A stretch of DNA of 64,000 bases from Lacunisphaera sp. (GTDB lineage: Bacteria > Verrucomicrobiota > Verrucomicrobiia > Opitutales > Opitutaceae), in assembly GCA_029945445.1 (NCBI GenBank), contig JAQSCO010000060.1, forward strand, positions 372,001 to 436,000. Reading direction: 5' to 3'. A model generated the notes under the pieces. That model did not search any database. It had not been told where the DNA came from and saw only the letters and a program-made list of their open reading frames with translations. Positions 44,638 through 53,338 of this stretch are shown here, in pieces. The first letter of the stretch is position 1. Each line of letters opens with the position of its first letter. The position numbers were made by a program, and so were the translations under genes.

Positions 44638-44814
44638 ATGGCCAACCCGAAACGCAAACAATCCAAGCGCCGCAGCGCCAATCGCCGCGCGGCCAACAAA
44701 TTCCAGGCTCCTGAATTCGCCAAGGACACGGACGGTGGTTCCTTCCGCCCGCACCGCGTCAACCCGAAGACGGGCATTTATCGCGGCCGGCAGGTGTTGA
44801 ACGTCGAGGTCTGA
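44638..44814 (+). CDS. rpmF: 50S ribosomal protein L32
   Basis: 58-residue basic protein of the large ribosomal subunit: MANPKRKQSKRRSANRRAA at the start, then a Phe-Arg-Pro-His core and RVNPKTGIYRGRQVL. The family's usual Cys pairs are absent, as in many zinc-independent L32 forms. It is followed directly by plsX and fabH, the widely conserved L32-fatty acid synthesis order. Confidence 0.93.
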   Translation: MANPKRKQSKRRSANRRAANKFQAPEFAKDTDGGSFRPHRVNPKTGIYRGRQVLNVEV

Positions 44815-44878
44815 GTCAGCCCGGCAGTTTTCCCCCATCGACCCCGCACCGGCCAGTCCCGCGACAGCCCAGGCCCGT

Positions 44879-45919
44879 ATCGCGGTTGACGCGATGGGTG
44901 GCGACCTCGGACCTGCCGAGGTGGTCGAGGCCGTCAAGCTCGTGCTCGCCGCCGGCGAGCCGTTCGATCCCATTGTGCTGGTCGGTGACCAGGCGGTGCT
45001 CGAACCCCTGCTCGTCGACGCCGGCCTGAAGGGCCACGCCGGGCTTTCCATCCTGCACGCCTCCGAGGTGATCACGATGGAGGACAAGCCCCTGCGCGCC
45101 ATCGCGCGCAAGAAGGACTCCTCGATGGTGCGCTGCTTCAACCTGATCAAGGAAGGCCAGGCGGGCGCCCTCGTCAGCTCGGGCAACACCGGCGCCCTCA
45201 TGGCCGGCAGCAAGCTCATCGTCGGCTCGATGGAAGGCGTCGAGCGCCCCGCCCTCGCGCCCGCCATTCCGCGCGAGAACGGCTATTTCATCCTGATCGA
45301 CGCCGGCGCCAACCCGACTTCCGAGGCCGTGCACCTGCTGCACAACGCCATCATGGGTTCCCACTACGCCCGCGCGGTGCTCGGCGCCCCCAGCCCACGG
45401 GTCGGCCTGCTCACCATCGGCACCGAGGAGGGCAAGGGCACGCCCCTGACCAACGAGGCCAACGAGCTCCTCAAGAAGATCAACGGCGTCATCAACTACA
45501 TCGGCCCGGTCGAGGGCTTCCAGGTTTTCCGCGACCACGTGGACGTCATCGTCTGCGACGGCTTTGTCGGCAACGCGCTGCTCAAGTCCTGGGAGTCGAT
45601 GGCCAAGTTCATCAAGAACCTGCTCACCGAGGAAATGAAGCGCAACCCCCTGCGGATGGGCGGCTATGTCCTCGCCAAGGGCGCATTTGATGCCATGAAG
45701 GAACGCCTCAACCCCGACCGGTATGGCGGCGCCCCGCTCCTCGGCGTGCGCGGCAACATCCTCAAGGCCCACGGCTCCAGCAACCGCTACGCCTGGGCCA
45801 GCGCCATCCGGGCGGCCGAGAAAATCATCCAGCACGATCTCTACCACCGCATCGAACAGGACGTCGCCCGCGCGAACGCGCTCCTCGCGACCCCCAGCCC
45901 TGACGGCGCGGTCAAATAA
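44879..45919 (+). CDS. plsX: Phosphate acyltransferase PlsX, apparent non-ATG start
   Basis: Makes acyl-phosphate from acyl-ACP for phospholipid synthesis. The conserved N-terminus RIAVDAMGGDLGPAEVV is encoded, but no ATG, GTG or TTG occurs in frame between the preceding stop (44798) and the ATG at 44894, which falls in the middle of this motif. The only candidates that keep it are rare ATC codons at 44837 and 44879; 44879 is given here provisionally. Further support: VSSGNTGALMAGSK, VCDGFVGNALLKSWES and the closing HRIEQDVARANALL. It follows rpmF closely and precedes fabH by 12 bases. Confidence 0.9.
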   Translation: MAVDAMGGDLGPAEVVEAVKLVLAAGEPFDPIVLVGDQAVLEPLLVDAGLKGHAGLSILHASEVITMEDKPLRAIARKKDSSMVRCFNLIKEGQAGALVSSGNTGALMAGSKLIVGSMEGVERPALAPAIPRENGYFILIDAGANPTSEAVHLLHNAIMGSHYARAVLGAPSPRVGLLTIGTEEGKGTPLTNEANELLKKINGVINYIGPVEGFQVFRDHVDVIVCDGFVGNALLKSWESMAKFIKNLLTEEMKRNPLRMGGYVLAKGAFDAMKERLNPDRYGGAPLLGVRGNILKAHGSSNRYAWASAIRAAEKIIQHDLYHRIEQDVARANALLATPSPDGAVK

Positions 45920-45931
45920 CCTCTCTCCCTT

Positions 45932-46918
45932 ATGGCTTCCGTAATCATCGCCGGCGTCGGCTCCTATGCGCCGCCCCGCATCGTCACCAACGAGGAGCTG
46001 TCCAAGACGGTCGACACCACCGACGAATGGATCCGCACCCGCTCGGGCATCCGCGAGCGCCGCATTGCCGCCCCGGACCAGACGACTTCCGACATGGCCG
46101 TCGAGGCCGCCAAGGCCGCCCTGACCGACGCCAAGCTCACCGCCGCGGACATCGACCTCCTGATCATCGCCACCGCGTCCCCCGACGCCCCGCTGCCCTC
46201 CACCGCCTGCTACGTGCAGCACAAGCTCGGCGTGCCCGCCCATGCGACCTGCTTCGACATCGCCGCGGCCTGCTCCGGCTTCCTCTACGCCCTGGAGATC
46301 GCCTACGGCCAGCTCCTGACCAACCGCTACAAGCGCGCCCTCATCATCGGCTCGGAGAAGCTTTCCTCCGTCACCGACTGGACGGACCGCACCACCTGCG
46401 TGCTCTTCGGTGACGCCGCCGGGGCCGCCGTGCTGCACAAGGTCGACCAGCCCGGCATCGGCATCCTCGGTTCCGACCTCGGTGCCGACGGCGAGTTCGC
46501 CGACAACCTCTACATCTCCGCCGGCGGCAGCAAGCGCCCGGCCGACGCCCAGTCCGTCGCGGAACGCGCCCACTGCATCCGCATGAACGGCCGCGAGGTC
46601 TTCAAAAGCGCCGTCCGCGTCATGGAGACCGTCGCCCGGGAAATGATGGAACAACACCACCTGACGCCTGACCAAATCAACCTTGTGATTCCCCATCAGG
46701 CCAACATCCGGATCATCGAGGCCCTCGCCGCCAACCTGAAGGTGCCGATGGAGCGCGTCTACGTGAACCTCGACCGCTACGGCAACACCTCGTCGGCCTC
46801 CATTCCACTGGCCCTGGACGAAGCCCGCCGCTCCGGCCGGATCAAGCCCGGCGATCTCACCCTGCTGGTGGCCTTCGGCGCCGGCTTGACCTACGGTTCC
46901 ACTCTTATTCGATGGTAA
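45932..46918 (+). CDS. fabH: 3-oxoacyl-ACP synthase III
   Basis: Starts fatty-acid synthesis by condensing acetyl-CoA with malonyl-ACP. 328 residues. Catalytic triad visible: Cys114 in DIAAACSGFLYAL, His in VIPHQANIRIIEA and Asn in DRYGNTSSASIPLAL. The start MASVIIAGVGSYAPPRIVTN is the family start. Third gene of rpmF-plsX-fabH; its stop overlaps a minor ATG of the next gene. Confidence 0.97.
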   Translation: MASVIIAGVGSYAPPRIVTNEELSKTVDTTDEWIRTRSGIRERRIAAPDQTTSDMAVEAAKAALTDAKLTAADIDLLIIATASPDAPLPSTACYVQHKLGVPAHATCFDIAAACSGFLYALEIAYGQLLTNRYKRALIIGSEKLSSVTDWTDRTTCVLFGDAAGAAVLHKVDQPGIGILGSDLGADGEFADNLYISAGGSKRPADAQSVAERAHCIRMNGREVFKSAVRVMETVAREMMEQHHLTPDQINLVIPHQANIRIIEALAANLKVPMERVYVNLDRYGNTSSASIPLALDEARRSGRIKPGDLTLLVAFGAGLTYGSTLIRW

Positions 46919-46929
46919 GCACTCGTTCC

Positions 46930-47991
46930 ATGCGCCGCCTCACTTCCCTTCTCTTCCTGTCAGCCCTCACCGGGCTGCTGCTTCTTCCCGCCCGGCTCGC
47001 CGCCGACCTCATCTGGACGCCGTCGGGCGGCTGGAAGGTCGAGGGTGGCGTGCTCGCCGGCCTGGGTGGCGAGGAAGGGCGCAATGCCCTCGACCTGATG
47101 AACAAGGCCCGCACGGCCGAGGAAGCCGGCAGCAAGGGCAGCGCGCTCAAGCTCTACACCACCGTCTCCAGGAAATATCCGAACTCCGTCTTCGCGGCCG
47201 AGGCCCTCTTCCGCATCGGCAGCCTCTACCAGCAGCGCCAGCAATATTTCAAGGCGTTCGAGAATTACCAGGCCATGCTCGCCCGCTACCCGAGCTCGGA
47301 AAAGTTCACCCAGGTCGTCGGCGAGCAATACCGCATCGCCTCCGATCTTTTCGCCGGCAAGCGCAGCAAGATCTGGGGCTGGCTCCCCGGCTTCCGCAAC
47401 CGCGAGAAGGCCCTCGAGTATTTCGAGGTCATCGTGGCGACCGCCCCCTACAGCGACTATGCGCCCCTCGCGCTCATGAATGCCGCCCGCGGCTACAAGC
47501 AGATCAACGAGACCCCCGCGGCCATCGACGCGCTCGACCGCATGATCAATACCTACCCGCGCAGCGTGCTCACGCCCGACGCCTACCTGAAGATCGCGCA
47601 GACCCACGCCTCGCTCGTCGACGGCCCGTATTACGACCAGGCCTCGACCAAGGAAGCCATCACCTACTACGAGGACTACATGATCCTGTTCCCCGGTGAC
47701 GCCGGCATGGCCACCGCCGAAAAGGGCCTCGGGGACATGAAAACCGTGCTGGCCAAGAGCAAGCTGACGATCGCCGACTACTACCTGAAGTATCGCAAAA
47801 ACTACAAAGCCGCGAAGGTGTTTTATAACGAGGCCATCACCGTCTACCCCGACTCGCCGGTCGCCGCCCAGGCCCGCACCAAGCTCGTCGACGTCGAGGC
47901 CAAGCTCGAACAGCAAACCAACGCTGCGGCGGGCAAACCCGCGCCCGCGCCGGTCGCCCCCGCGAAGAAAAAGCGTTTCTGGTTATTCTGA
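46930..47991 (+). CDS. BamD-like TPR protein of outer-membrane assembly
   Basis: 353 residues with a signal sequence (MRRLTSLLFLSALTGLLLLPARLA) and five or so TPR-like helical pairs (LKLYTTVSRKYPNSVFAAEALFRIGSLY; FENYQAMLARYPSSEKF; AIDALDRMINTYPRSVLTPDAYLKIA; KVFYNEAITVYPDSPVAAQA). The layout matches BamD/ComL, but no lipobox Cys is evident. The C-terminus is a Lys/Pro/Ala tail. The start at 46930 is preferred over 46912, which overlaps fabH. It probably belongs with the next gene (LptE-like) to envelope biogenesis. Confidence 0.78.
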   Translation: MRRLTSLLFLSALTGLLLLPARLAADLIWTPSGGWKVEGGVLAGLGGEEGRNALDLMNKARTAEEAGSKGSALKLYTTVSRKYPNSVFAAEALFRIGSLYQQRQQYFKAFENYQAMLARYPSSEKFTQVVGEQYRIASDLFAGKRSKIWGWLPGFRNREKALEYFEVIVATAPYSDYAPLALMNAARGYKQINETPAAIDALDRMINTYPRSVLTPDAYLKIAQTHASLVDGPYYDQASTKEAITYYEDYMILFPGDAGMATAEKGLGDMKTVLAKSKLTIADYYLKYRKNYKAAKVFYNEAITVYPDSPVAAQARTKLVDVEAKLEQQTNAAAGKPAPAPVAPAKKKRFWLF

Positions 47992-47997
47992 GTATTT

Positions 47998-48075
47998 TCT
48001 TCGCTATCCGCCATTCTGAGCGTAGCGAAGAATCCAGCATGACTATCGCACGAACTGGATCCTTCGCCCGCCTTG
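47998..48075. repeat. TTCTGAGCGTAGCGAAGAAT-type intergenic element
   Basis: The segment ATTCTGAGCGTAGCGAAGAA followed by TCCAG, with a partial inverted partner CTGGATCCTTCGC about 20 bases on, can form an imperfect hairpin. It sits between the BamD-like and LptE-like genes and is the reason the LptE frame looks longer than it should. Confidence 0.5.
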
Positions 48076-48086
48076 GCGGCAGCAGG

Positions 48087-48608
48087 ATGGCACTGCTCCG
48101 GGTTCTGTTCTCCGGCCTCTGCCTTCTGTCCTCCGGCCTCTGCTTCACCGGCTGCGCCGGCTACCAGCTCGGCCCAGGCTCCGCGCCCAGGTTTGCCACC
48201 CTCTTCATCGCCCCCGTGACCAGCGAGGCGCTCATCCCGCAGGCCCAGGTGCTCGTGACGACCCAGCTCCGCGAAGCCTTCAGCCGCGACGGCCGTGTCA
48301 CGCTGGTGAACTCGGCCGCGGCCGCCGACGCCGTGCTGACCATCGCGCTCTCCAGCTACGGCCGGCAGGTCACCGTTTCCCGGCCGGACGACACCGGGCT
48401 CGCCCGCCGCTTTGACGTGACGCTGACGGCGCACGCCACGCTCACCGACAACCGCACCAAGCAGGCCCTGTTCACGCAGCGGCCGCTCACCGCCAAGCGC
48501 GGCGTCTTCACCGACAGCGGCCTGGTGCCAGCCGAGTATCAGACCCTGCCGCTGCTCGCCGAGTTGCTGGCCAAGGAAGCCACGCACGCGGTGCTGGATA
48601 CGTGGTGA
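48087..48608 (+). CDS. LptE-like LPS-assembly lipoprotein
   Basis: 173-residue lipoprotein: signal MALLRVLFSGLCLLSSGLCFTGC with lipobox FTGC, then AGYQLGPGSAPRFATLFIAPVTSEALIPQ, the LptE N-terminal pattern, and a region with ADAVLTIALSSYGRQVTV. LptE plugs the LptD barrel for LPS insertion in the outer membrane. The start at 48087 was chosen because 48039 lies in a repeat element. No lptD is in the window; the upstream BamD-like gene supports an envelope role. Confidence 0.78.
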   Translation: MALLRVLFSGLCLLSSGLCFTGCAGYQLGPGSAPRFATLFIAPVTSEALIPQAQVLVTTQLREAFSRDGRVTLVNSAAAADAVLTIALSSYGRQVTVSRPDDTGLARRFDVTLTAHATLTDNRTKQALFTQRPLTAKRGVFTDSGLVPAEYQTLPLLAELLAKEATHAVLDTW

Positions 48609-48665
48609 TTGGTGGAGGGCCCGTCTCCTGACGGGCCGCGGTCCAGCGGAAGCTGGGCCCTCCAA
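48609..48665. repeat. GC-rich REP-like element
   Basis: GGTGGAGGGCCCG...CGGGCC...GGGCCCTCCA: outer arms GGAGGGC/GCCCTCC enclose smaller hairpins. Located between lptE-like and rpe. Confidence 0.6.
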
Positions 48666-48729
48666 GTTGAAACAAATGATTGAGCCTTCGCGGTCCTCCG
48701 TCATCTGTAATCTGTCCGCTGAATCCGCC

Positions 48730-49389
48730 ATGCTCCACCCGCCCCTCCTCGCCCCTTCCCTGCTCGCCGGCGATCACGCCCATCTCGCCGACAGTGCGGC
48801 GACGGTGGCCGCATCCGGAGCGACGTGGCTGCACTGTGACATCATGGACGGGCATTTCGTGCCCAATCTGACTTTCGGCCCGGAAGTCCTCGCCGCGCTG
48901 CGCCGCGCCGGCTCGAAGCTTTTCCTCGACACGCACCTGATGCTCGCCGAGCCGCAGAAATACCTCGAGCCCTTCGCCCAGGCTGGCGCCAACAACATCA
49001 GCGTCCACATCGAGCCCGCCTACGACCACCGCGGCACGCTTGCCCGCATCCGCCAGCTCGGCTGCCAGTGCGGCATCGTCCTCAACCCCGGCACGCCGGC
49101 GTCGGCCATCGAGCATTTGCTCGGCGACGTCGACCTCGTGCTCGTGATGACGGTGCAGCCCGGCTTCGGCGGCCAGCCCTTCCGGCGCGACATGCTGCCC
49201 AAGCTCACGCAGATCGACGGTTGGCGGCAGCAGCGCGGGCTGAAGTTCCGCCTCGAGGTGGACGGCGGCATCGACCGCGCCACGGCCAAGGAATGCCGCG
49301 CCGTGGGGACCGACACCTTCGTGGCCGGCACGTCGTTCTTCAAGGCGCCCGACAAGACCGCGTTTGCCGCGGCCTTTGCGAAACTCTGA
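48730..49389 (+). CDS. rpe: Ribulose-phosphate 3-epimerase
   Basis: Pentose-phosphate pathway enzyme, 219 residues, TIM barrel. Seen: LLAPSLLAGDHAHLAD, LHCDIMDGHFVPNLTFGP (metal His/Asp), LDTHLMLAEP, VMTVQPGFGGQPFRR and LEVDGGIDRATAKEC. The ATG at 48730 fits the family; the longer frame from 48667 is rejected. Convergent with the ABC binding-protein gene, with only 3 bases between stops. Confidence 0.96.
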   Translation: MLHPPLLAPSLLAGDHAHLADSAATVAASGATWLHCDIMDGHFVPNLTFGPEVLAALRRAGSKLFLDTHLMLAEPQKYLEPFAQAGANNISVHIEPAYDHRGTLARIRQLGCQCGIVLNPGTPASAIEHLLGDVDLVLVMTVQPGFGGQPFRRDMLPKLTQIDGWRQQRGLKFRLEVDGGIDRATAKECRAVGTDTFVAGTSFFKAPDKTAFAAAFAKL

Positions 49390-49392
49390 GCC

Positions 49393-51027
49393 TCAGCGCG
49401 GCGCGGTCCGCGCGATCTCCGCCGCCTTGAGGTATTGCCGGCGGAACGTCCCCGCCAACTCACTGGCGAGCCGCACCTCATCGACCTTGTCCCTGGAGTT
49501 CAACGCCTGCTTGATCCGGCCGTTCATCTCTGGATAGGTCACGGCGGACATGTCGCCTAGAACGGCCAGCGCCTCGGCCGGCAAGCCGGCGCGGATGATC
49601 GCCTGCCATGCGGCCACCAGTTCGGGATGCGTGTCCTGACACATCACGCGGACGACGAAGGCCATCTCGCGCACCAGACTGTTAGTCCACTCGGGGTGAT
49701 AGATCATCGGGTTGTCCGCTTCATAGGGATTCACTTCCGGATCCGACCGATGGGGCAGGAATTCCTTGGCCGAGTAGAAATCTCGCCGGATGGGCAGGCG
49801 GTGCAGTTCATACCGCTCGGTCCCTCCGGGCGTCCCGGGTTTGAAGCCCCACAGTTTCTGCCCCTCCATCGACAAGGCGTATTCGACGAAGGCGCGGGCC
49901 GCGGCCGGATTGGGCGCACCGCGCAGGACGGCCAGCGGATCGGGCGAGAGCACCGTCCCATCCGGCGGCGAGTAATAGCCAATGCGACCGCTGGTGCCGT
50001 CAATCCGCGACTCCGCGTGCTCGTGGCCGGCGCGGCCGTAGAAATCAATGCACAGGCCCACCGCGGAGTTGCCTTGCACGACATCGCTCGGCGGCTTCTG
50101 CGAGGAGTCGGTGAAATAACGGGCATTGGCCCCGATGCGCTGGAGGAGGCGCAGGCCCATGACCCAACCTTCCGCGACGGCCTGGGCTTCCAGCTCCGTG
50201 CGCTTGCGGCCGGTCTCGCGGACCAGCTGCACCCAGCGACGGTGCATCTGTTGTTGGATGACATTCTCAAACGCCTTCGCGATGGAACTGCTCTTCGTCG
50301 GGTCGCACAAGGCGACCTCACCCTGCAGTTTCGGGTCCTGCAGGTCGTCCCACTGCCGCGGCTCGTGCGCGACGCCGAGCCGCTGCAGCACGTCGCGGTT
50401 GTAGATCATCCCGTAGCTGCTGAGCACGTCGCCGACCCAGCGGCCTTCCGGATCCCAATATTGCTCACCCGTGAAGGATTGGGGGATAACCCCGTCGCCG
50501 AACCACTCCGGGTGCAATTGCAGGATGCCCGAGTCCACAATCCGGCCGGCCTCCGCCTGCCGGATGTAATCGTAGCTGCCGCCGCCGAAGAAGACATCGA
50601 GACCGCAGCTGATCGTGGACCCGAGGAACGCCCGCCGCGCCGCCAGCTCGATGGTGTCGTCCGCGGGGGAGTCGTCCGGCTTGAGCCGGCCGTCCTGAAA
50701 CGCCGCCTGCACCTCCATGCTCCACGGCCGGCCGAGTTTCTTTGTCCAATGATTCTGAAAGGCCGCCACGTATTCGGACTCGATGAACCGCGTGATCTCA
50801 GTCGTGCCGCCGATGACGCGCCAGTCGATGGCGATGGTCCGGCCGGTCTTCGCGCGATACCACTCGCTGAAACCGTGGGAGTATTCATAGCGCAGCGCCT
50901 CATTGTGCGGGGTGATGATCACCAGCACTTCGTCAGCGTTCCCGACCGTCGCCAGCTTTCTCGGCCGCAGCAGGAACGGCACCGCCACAACCGTCACCAG
51001 CGCGAGGAGGAGGAGCGCACGTTTCAT
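49393..51027 (-). CDS. ABC transporter substrate-binding protein, Fe(III)/FbpA type
   Basis: 544-residue periplasmic binding protein anchored by an uncleaved or long N-terminal hydrophobic segment (ALLLLALVTVVAVPFLL). Seen: VLVIITPHNEALRYEYSHGFSEWYRAKTGRTIAIDW at the mature start, DVFFGGGSYDYIRQAEAG, GMIYNRDVLQRLGV and SPDPLAVLRGAPNPAAARAFVEYALS, the pattern of Fe(III)/FbpA-like proteins, though it is longer than FbpA (about 330). It follows the ATPase gene on the same strand; the matching permease is at 37796-39490. Confidence 0.85.
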   Translation of the reverse strand: MKRALLLLALVTVVAVPFLLRPRKLATVGNADEVLVIITPHNEALRYEYSHGFSEWYRAKTGRTIAIDWRVIGGTTEITRFIESEYVAAFQNHWTKKLGRPWSMEVQAAFQDGRLKPDDSPADDTIELAARRAFLGSTISCGLDVFFGGGSYDYIRQAEAGRIVDSGILQLHPEWFGDGVIPQSFTGEQYWDPEGRWVGDVLSSYGMIYNRDVLQRLGVAHEPRQWDDLQDPKLQGEVALCDPTKSSSIAKAFENVIQQQMHRRWVQLVRETGRKRTELEAQAVAEGWVMGLRLLQRIGANARYFTDSSQKPPSDVVQGNSAVGLCIDFYGRAGHEHAESRIDGTSGRIGYYSPPDGTVLSPDPLAVLRGAPNPAAARAFVEYALSMEGQKLWGFKPGTPGGTERYELHRLPIRRDFYSAKEFLPHRSDPEVNPYEADNPMIYHPEWTNSLVREMAFVVRVMCQDTHPELVAAWQAIIRAGLPAEALAVLGDMSAVTYPEMNGRIKQALNSRDKVDEVRLASELAGTFRRQYLKAAEIARTAPR

Positions 51028-51044
51028 GGCTGGAATGGAATCTT

Positions 51045-51112
51045 CGGTAGGGCGGCGAGTCCCTGCGCCGCCGCCGCGCGCATCGGAATCTGCGCCCTAC
51101 CCCGATTAACCC
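51045..51112. repeat. GC-rich REP-like element (GTAGGGCG...GCCCTACC)
   Basis: Outer arms GTAGGGCG / GCGCCCTAC around GAGTCCCTGCGCCGCCGCC. It lies between the ABC ATPase and binding-protein genes and could give differential expression of the two. Confidence 0.55.
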
Positions 51113-51176
51113 GTCCGGCGGCCGGGTTCCACCTGCTGATGCGGAGGCTACTGCCGTTCATCGGAGCGATTGCCTC

Positions 51177-52247
51177 TCAGATCGTAAGCACGACCACGTC
51201 CTCTGGTTCGACCGTCGCGTAGAGTTCGCCGCGCGTCGCGCCGTCCACGAAGCGCGGGTTGCGCTCGAAGATCTTCAGGTTGGTGCCGCCGGTGATGAAC
51301 TCATACTGGGCGACCTCGCCGAGGTAGATGCACTCGCCGATGCGGCCCTTCACCACGTTGCGGGTCCCCGGCGCGGGGCTCAGTTCCCAGCATTCGGGGC
51401 GGATGGAAACGGTGATGCTGGCGCCGACGGCGGGCGGCCGGGCCGGATCGCCGAGGACACCCTCGAATCTGCCCGCGGCGGTCTCGACGGTGACATTGCC
51501 CCCCGTGAGGCCCAGCACGCTGCCCGGCAGGAAATCGGTCTCCCCGATGAAGTTCGCCACCGTGCGGCAGGCCGGGCGCTTGTAGACCTCGCGGGGAGTG
51601 CCGACCTGGAGGATTTGGCCGGCATCGAGGATTGCCATGCGGTCCGCGATGGACAGCGCCTCCTTCTGGTCGTGGGTGACGTAGACGGTGGTGAGTTGGA
51701 ATTCCTTGCAGACGCGGCGGATCTCGGCGCGCATCTCGAGGCGGAGCTTGGCGTCGAGGTTGGACAACGGCTCGTCGAGCAGCAGGCAGCGCGGCCGGAT
51801 GACCAGCGCCCGGGCCAGCGCGACGCGCTGCTGCTGGCCGCCGGACAGCTGGTTGGGTTTGCGGTCCGCGTATTGCTCCATGCGCACGGAGGCCAGCGCC
51901 TCCGCCACGCGCCGTCGGCGCTCCGCCTCCGGCACCTTGCGCTCCTCCAGGCCGAAGGCGACGTTGCCGGCCACGGTCATATGCGGCCAGAGGGCGTAAC
52001 TCTGAAACATCATGCCCGTATTCCGCTTGTGCGGCTCGAGGCGCGTCACGTCCTCGTCGCCGAATAGAATCTGGCCCTGCTCCGGGATGGAGAAGCCCGC
52101 GAGGCAGCGCAGCAGCGTGGTCTTGCCGCAGCCGCTGGGCCCGAGCAGGAAGAACAGCTCGCCGGGATTGATCGTCAGGTCGAGCCCGTGCAACGCGACC
52201 ACGGGGCCGAATTGCTTGGTCAGTTGCTTAACCTGGATGGATATCAT
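51177..52247 (-). CDS. ABC transporter ATP-binding protein (FbpC/PotA type with TOBE domain)
   Basis: 356 residues: ATPase domain (about 1-240; Walker A GPSGCGKTT, Q-loop MMFQSYALWPHMTV, signature LSGGQQQRVALARAL, Walker B CLLLDEPLSNLDAKLR, switch VTHDQKEA) then a C-terminal TOBE regulatory domain (about 250-356; SIRPECWEL). This is the CUT/FbpC subtype. Paired with the downstream binding protein; together with the permease at 37796 it completes an Fe(III)-like importer. Confidence 0.92.
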   Translation of the reverse strand: MISIQVKQLTKQFGPVVALHGLDLTINPGELFFLLGPSGCGKTTLLRCLAGFSIPEQGQILFGDEDVTRLEPHKRNTGMMFQSYALWPHMTVAGNVAFGLEERKVPEAERRRRVAEALASVRMEQYADRKPNQLSGGQQQRVALARALVIRPRCLLLDEPLSNLDAKLRLEMRAEIRRVCKEFQLTTVYVTHDQKEALSIADRMAILDAGQILQVGTPREVYKRPACRTVANFIGETDFLPGSVLGLTGGNVTVETAAGRFEGVLGDPARPPAVGASITVSIRPECWELSPAPGTRNVVKGRIGECIYLGEVAQYEFITGGTNLKIFERNPRFVDGATRGELYATVEPEDVVVLTI

Positions 52248-52402
52248 GGTTCATGGAGCCCGGCGCCCGCAATCTGGTTGCGCGGTGGCCGGCGCGTCCC
52301 GGCGAGGCAACCGGCCGTCTCCAGCCAAGTCAAAAAAATAAACCCCCGCGGCGGGCCGGTAACGGTTTGCCTTGGCCGGGGCGTTCGCCTCTCATCCCGC
52401 GC

Positions 52403-52966
52403 ATGCCCTCGCCCAAAGGCCCGCCGGAACTCAAGCACCTCGACCACGTCCTCGTCACGCCGGCCGCCATCAAGCGCCGCATTGCGGGCCTCGGCGTGCA
52501 GCTGAACCACGACTACGCGAGCAAGGACATGATGGTGGTGGCCATCGTCAATGGGGCGTTGATTTTCGCGGCCGACCTGTTGCGCCAGTTGAGCAGCCCG
52601 CTGCGCCTCGACTGCCTGCGCGCTTCCAGCTACCACGACGGCACCAAGGCCACCCACGAGCCGCGCATCGTCGACCAGATGAAGCTCGATGTGCGCGGCC
52701 AGCACGTGCTGCTGGTGGACGACATCCTCGACACGGGCAAGACCCTCGCGGCGGTCGCCGGCCTTGTCCGGAGCAAGGGCGCGGCCTCGGTCCGCACCTG
52801 CGTCCTGCTCGACAAGAAGGGCCGGCGTCAGGTGCCATTTGAGGCTGACTACGTGGGGTTTGATATTCCCAACGAATTCGTCGTCGGCTACGGCCTGGAT
52901 TTCAACGAGCGCTACCGGAACCTGCCCTGCATCGGCGTGCTGAAGCCGAAATACTACGCCGGCTAA
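52403..52966 (+). CDS. hpt: Hypoxanthine phosphoribosyltransferase
   Basis: Converts hypoxanthine/guanine plus PRPP to IMP/GMP in the cytosol. 187 residues. Seen: MMVVAIVNGALIFAADLLRQL, the PRPP-binding loop HVLLVDDILDTGKTLAAV, and DYVGFDIPNEFVVGYGLDFNERYRNLP. The ATG at 52403 fits the family start. It is the enzyme needed to use hypoxanthine brought in by the permease at 31660, but it is encoded 20 kb away in its own unit. Confidence 0.95.
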   Translation: MPSPKGPPELKHLDHVLVTPAAIKRRIAGLGVQLNHDYASKDMMVVAIVNGALIFAADLLRQLSSPLRLDCLRASSYHDGTKATHEPRIVDQMKLDVRGQHVLLVDDILDTGKTLAAVAGLVRSKGAASVRTCVLLDKKGRRQVPFEADYVGFDIPNEFVVGYGLDFNERYRNLPCIGVLKPKYYAG

Positions 52967-52996
52967 AGGCAAGGCGCGGCCACCTGATCGGACTTG

Positions 52997-53056
52997 GTTT
53001 GGAGGGCCTGCGTCCCTGCGAGCCGAGCGGCCCGCCGTGCCGCGGGCCCTCCAGAA
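52997..53056. repeat. GC-rich REP-like element
   Basis: TTGGAGGGCCTGCGTCCCTG...GCGGGCCCTCCAG: outer arms GGAGGGCC/GGGCCCTCC. Located between hpt and tRNA-Ser. Confidence 0.6.
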
Positions 53057-53118
53057 TGCACTGTGGAGAAAATACCTTGCGCTTGGGATTCCCGCGCCTT
53101 TGCTTGCCGGCTCACCCC

Positions 53119-53208
53119 GGAGAGATGGCCGAGTGGCTGAAGGCACAGCTTTGCTAAAGCTGCATAGGCGAAAGTCTATCGAGGGTTCGAATCCCTCTCT
53201 CTCCGCCA
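53119..53208 (+). tRNA. tRNA-Ser (anticodon GCT), CCA encoded
   Basis: Acceptor GGAGAGA/TCTCTCC, D arm with GAGTGGCTGAAGGC, anticodon stem CAGCT/AGCTG around TTGCTAA (anticodon GCT, reading AGC/AGT). A long variable arm (CATAGGCGAAAGTCTATCG region) is typical of class II tRNA-Ser. T arm GAGGG TTCGAAT CCCTC, discriminator G, encoded CCA. Confidence 0.95.
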
Positions 53209-53338
53209 TTTTTCCCGTCGCTTTCAAGCCTGTCCGAAACGACGGGCTGAAAATTAATCGGCTGCGCCGGCTGCGGCATTTCCCTTGCGGACGGTCGGGG
53301 ATAAACCGCGGCTCAGATTCAGCACCTATTGCTGCAAG
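53209..53338. other. AT-richer flank downstream of tRNA-Ser
   Basis: Includes a weak terminator-like stem CCCGTCG (53214-53220) / CGACGGG (53240-53246). No gene is evident. The composition drops relative to the rest of the window and stays low through the next gene. No second copy of the tRNA 3' end was seen, so an attachment site is not demonstrated. Confidence 0.4.

Noticed and set aside
53119-53208. Attachment-site duplication of the tRNA-Ser 3' end
   Set aside because: I looked for a second copy of the T-arm/acceptor sequence in the window and found none.
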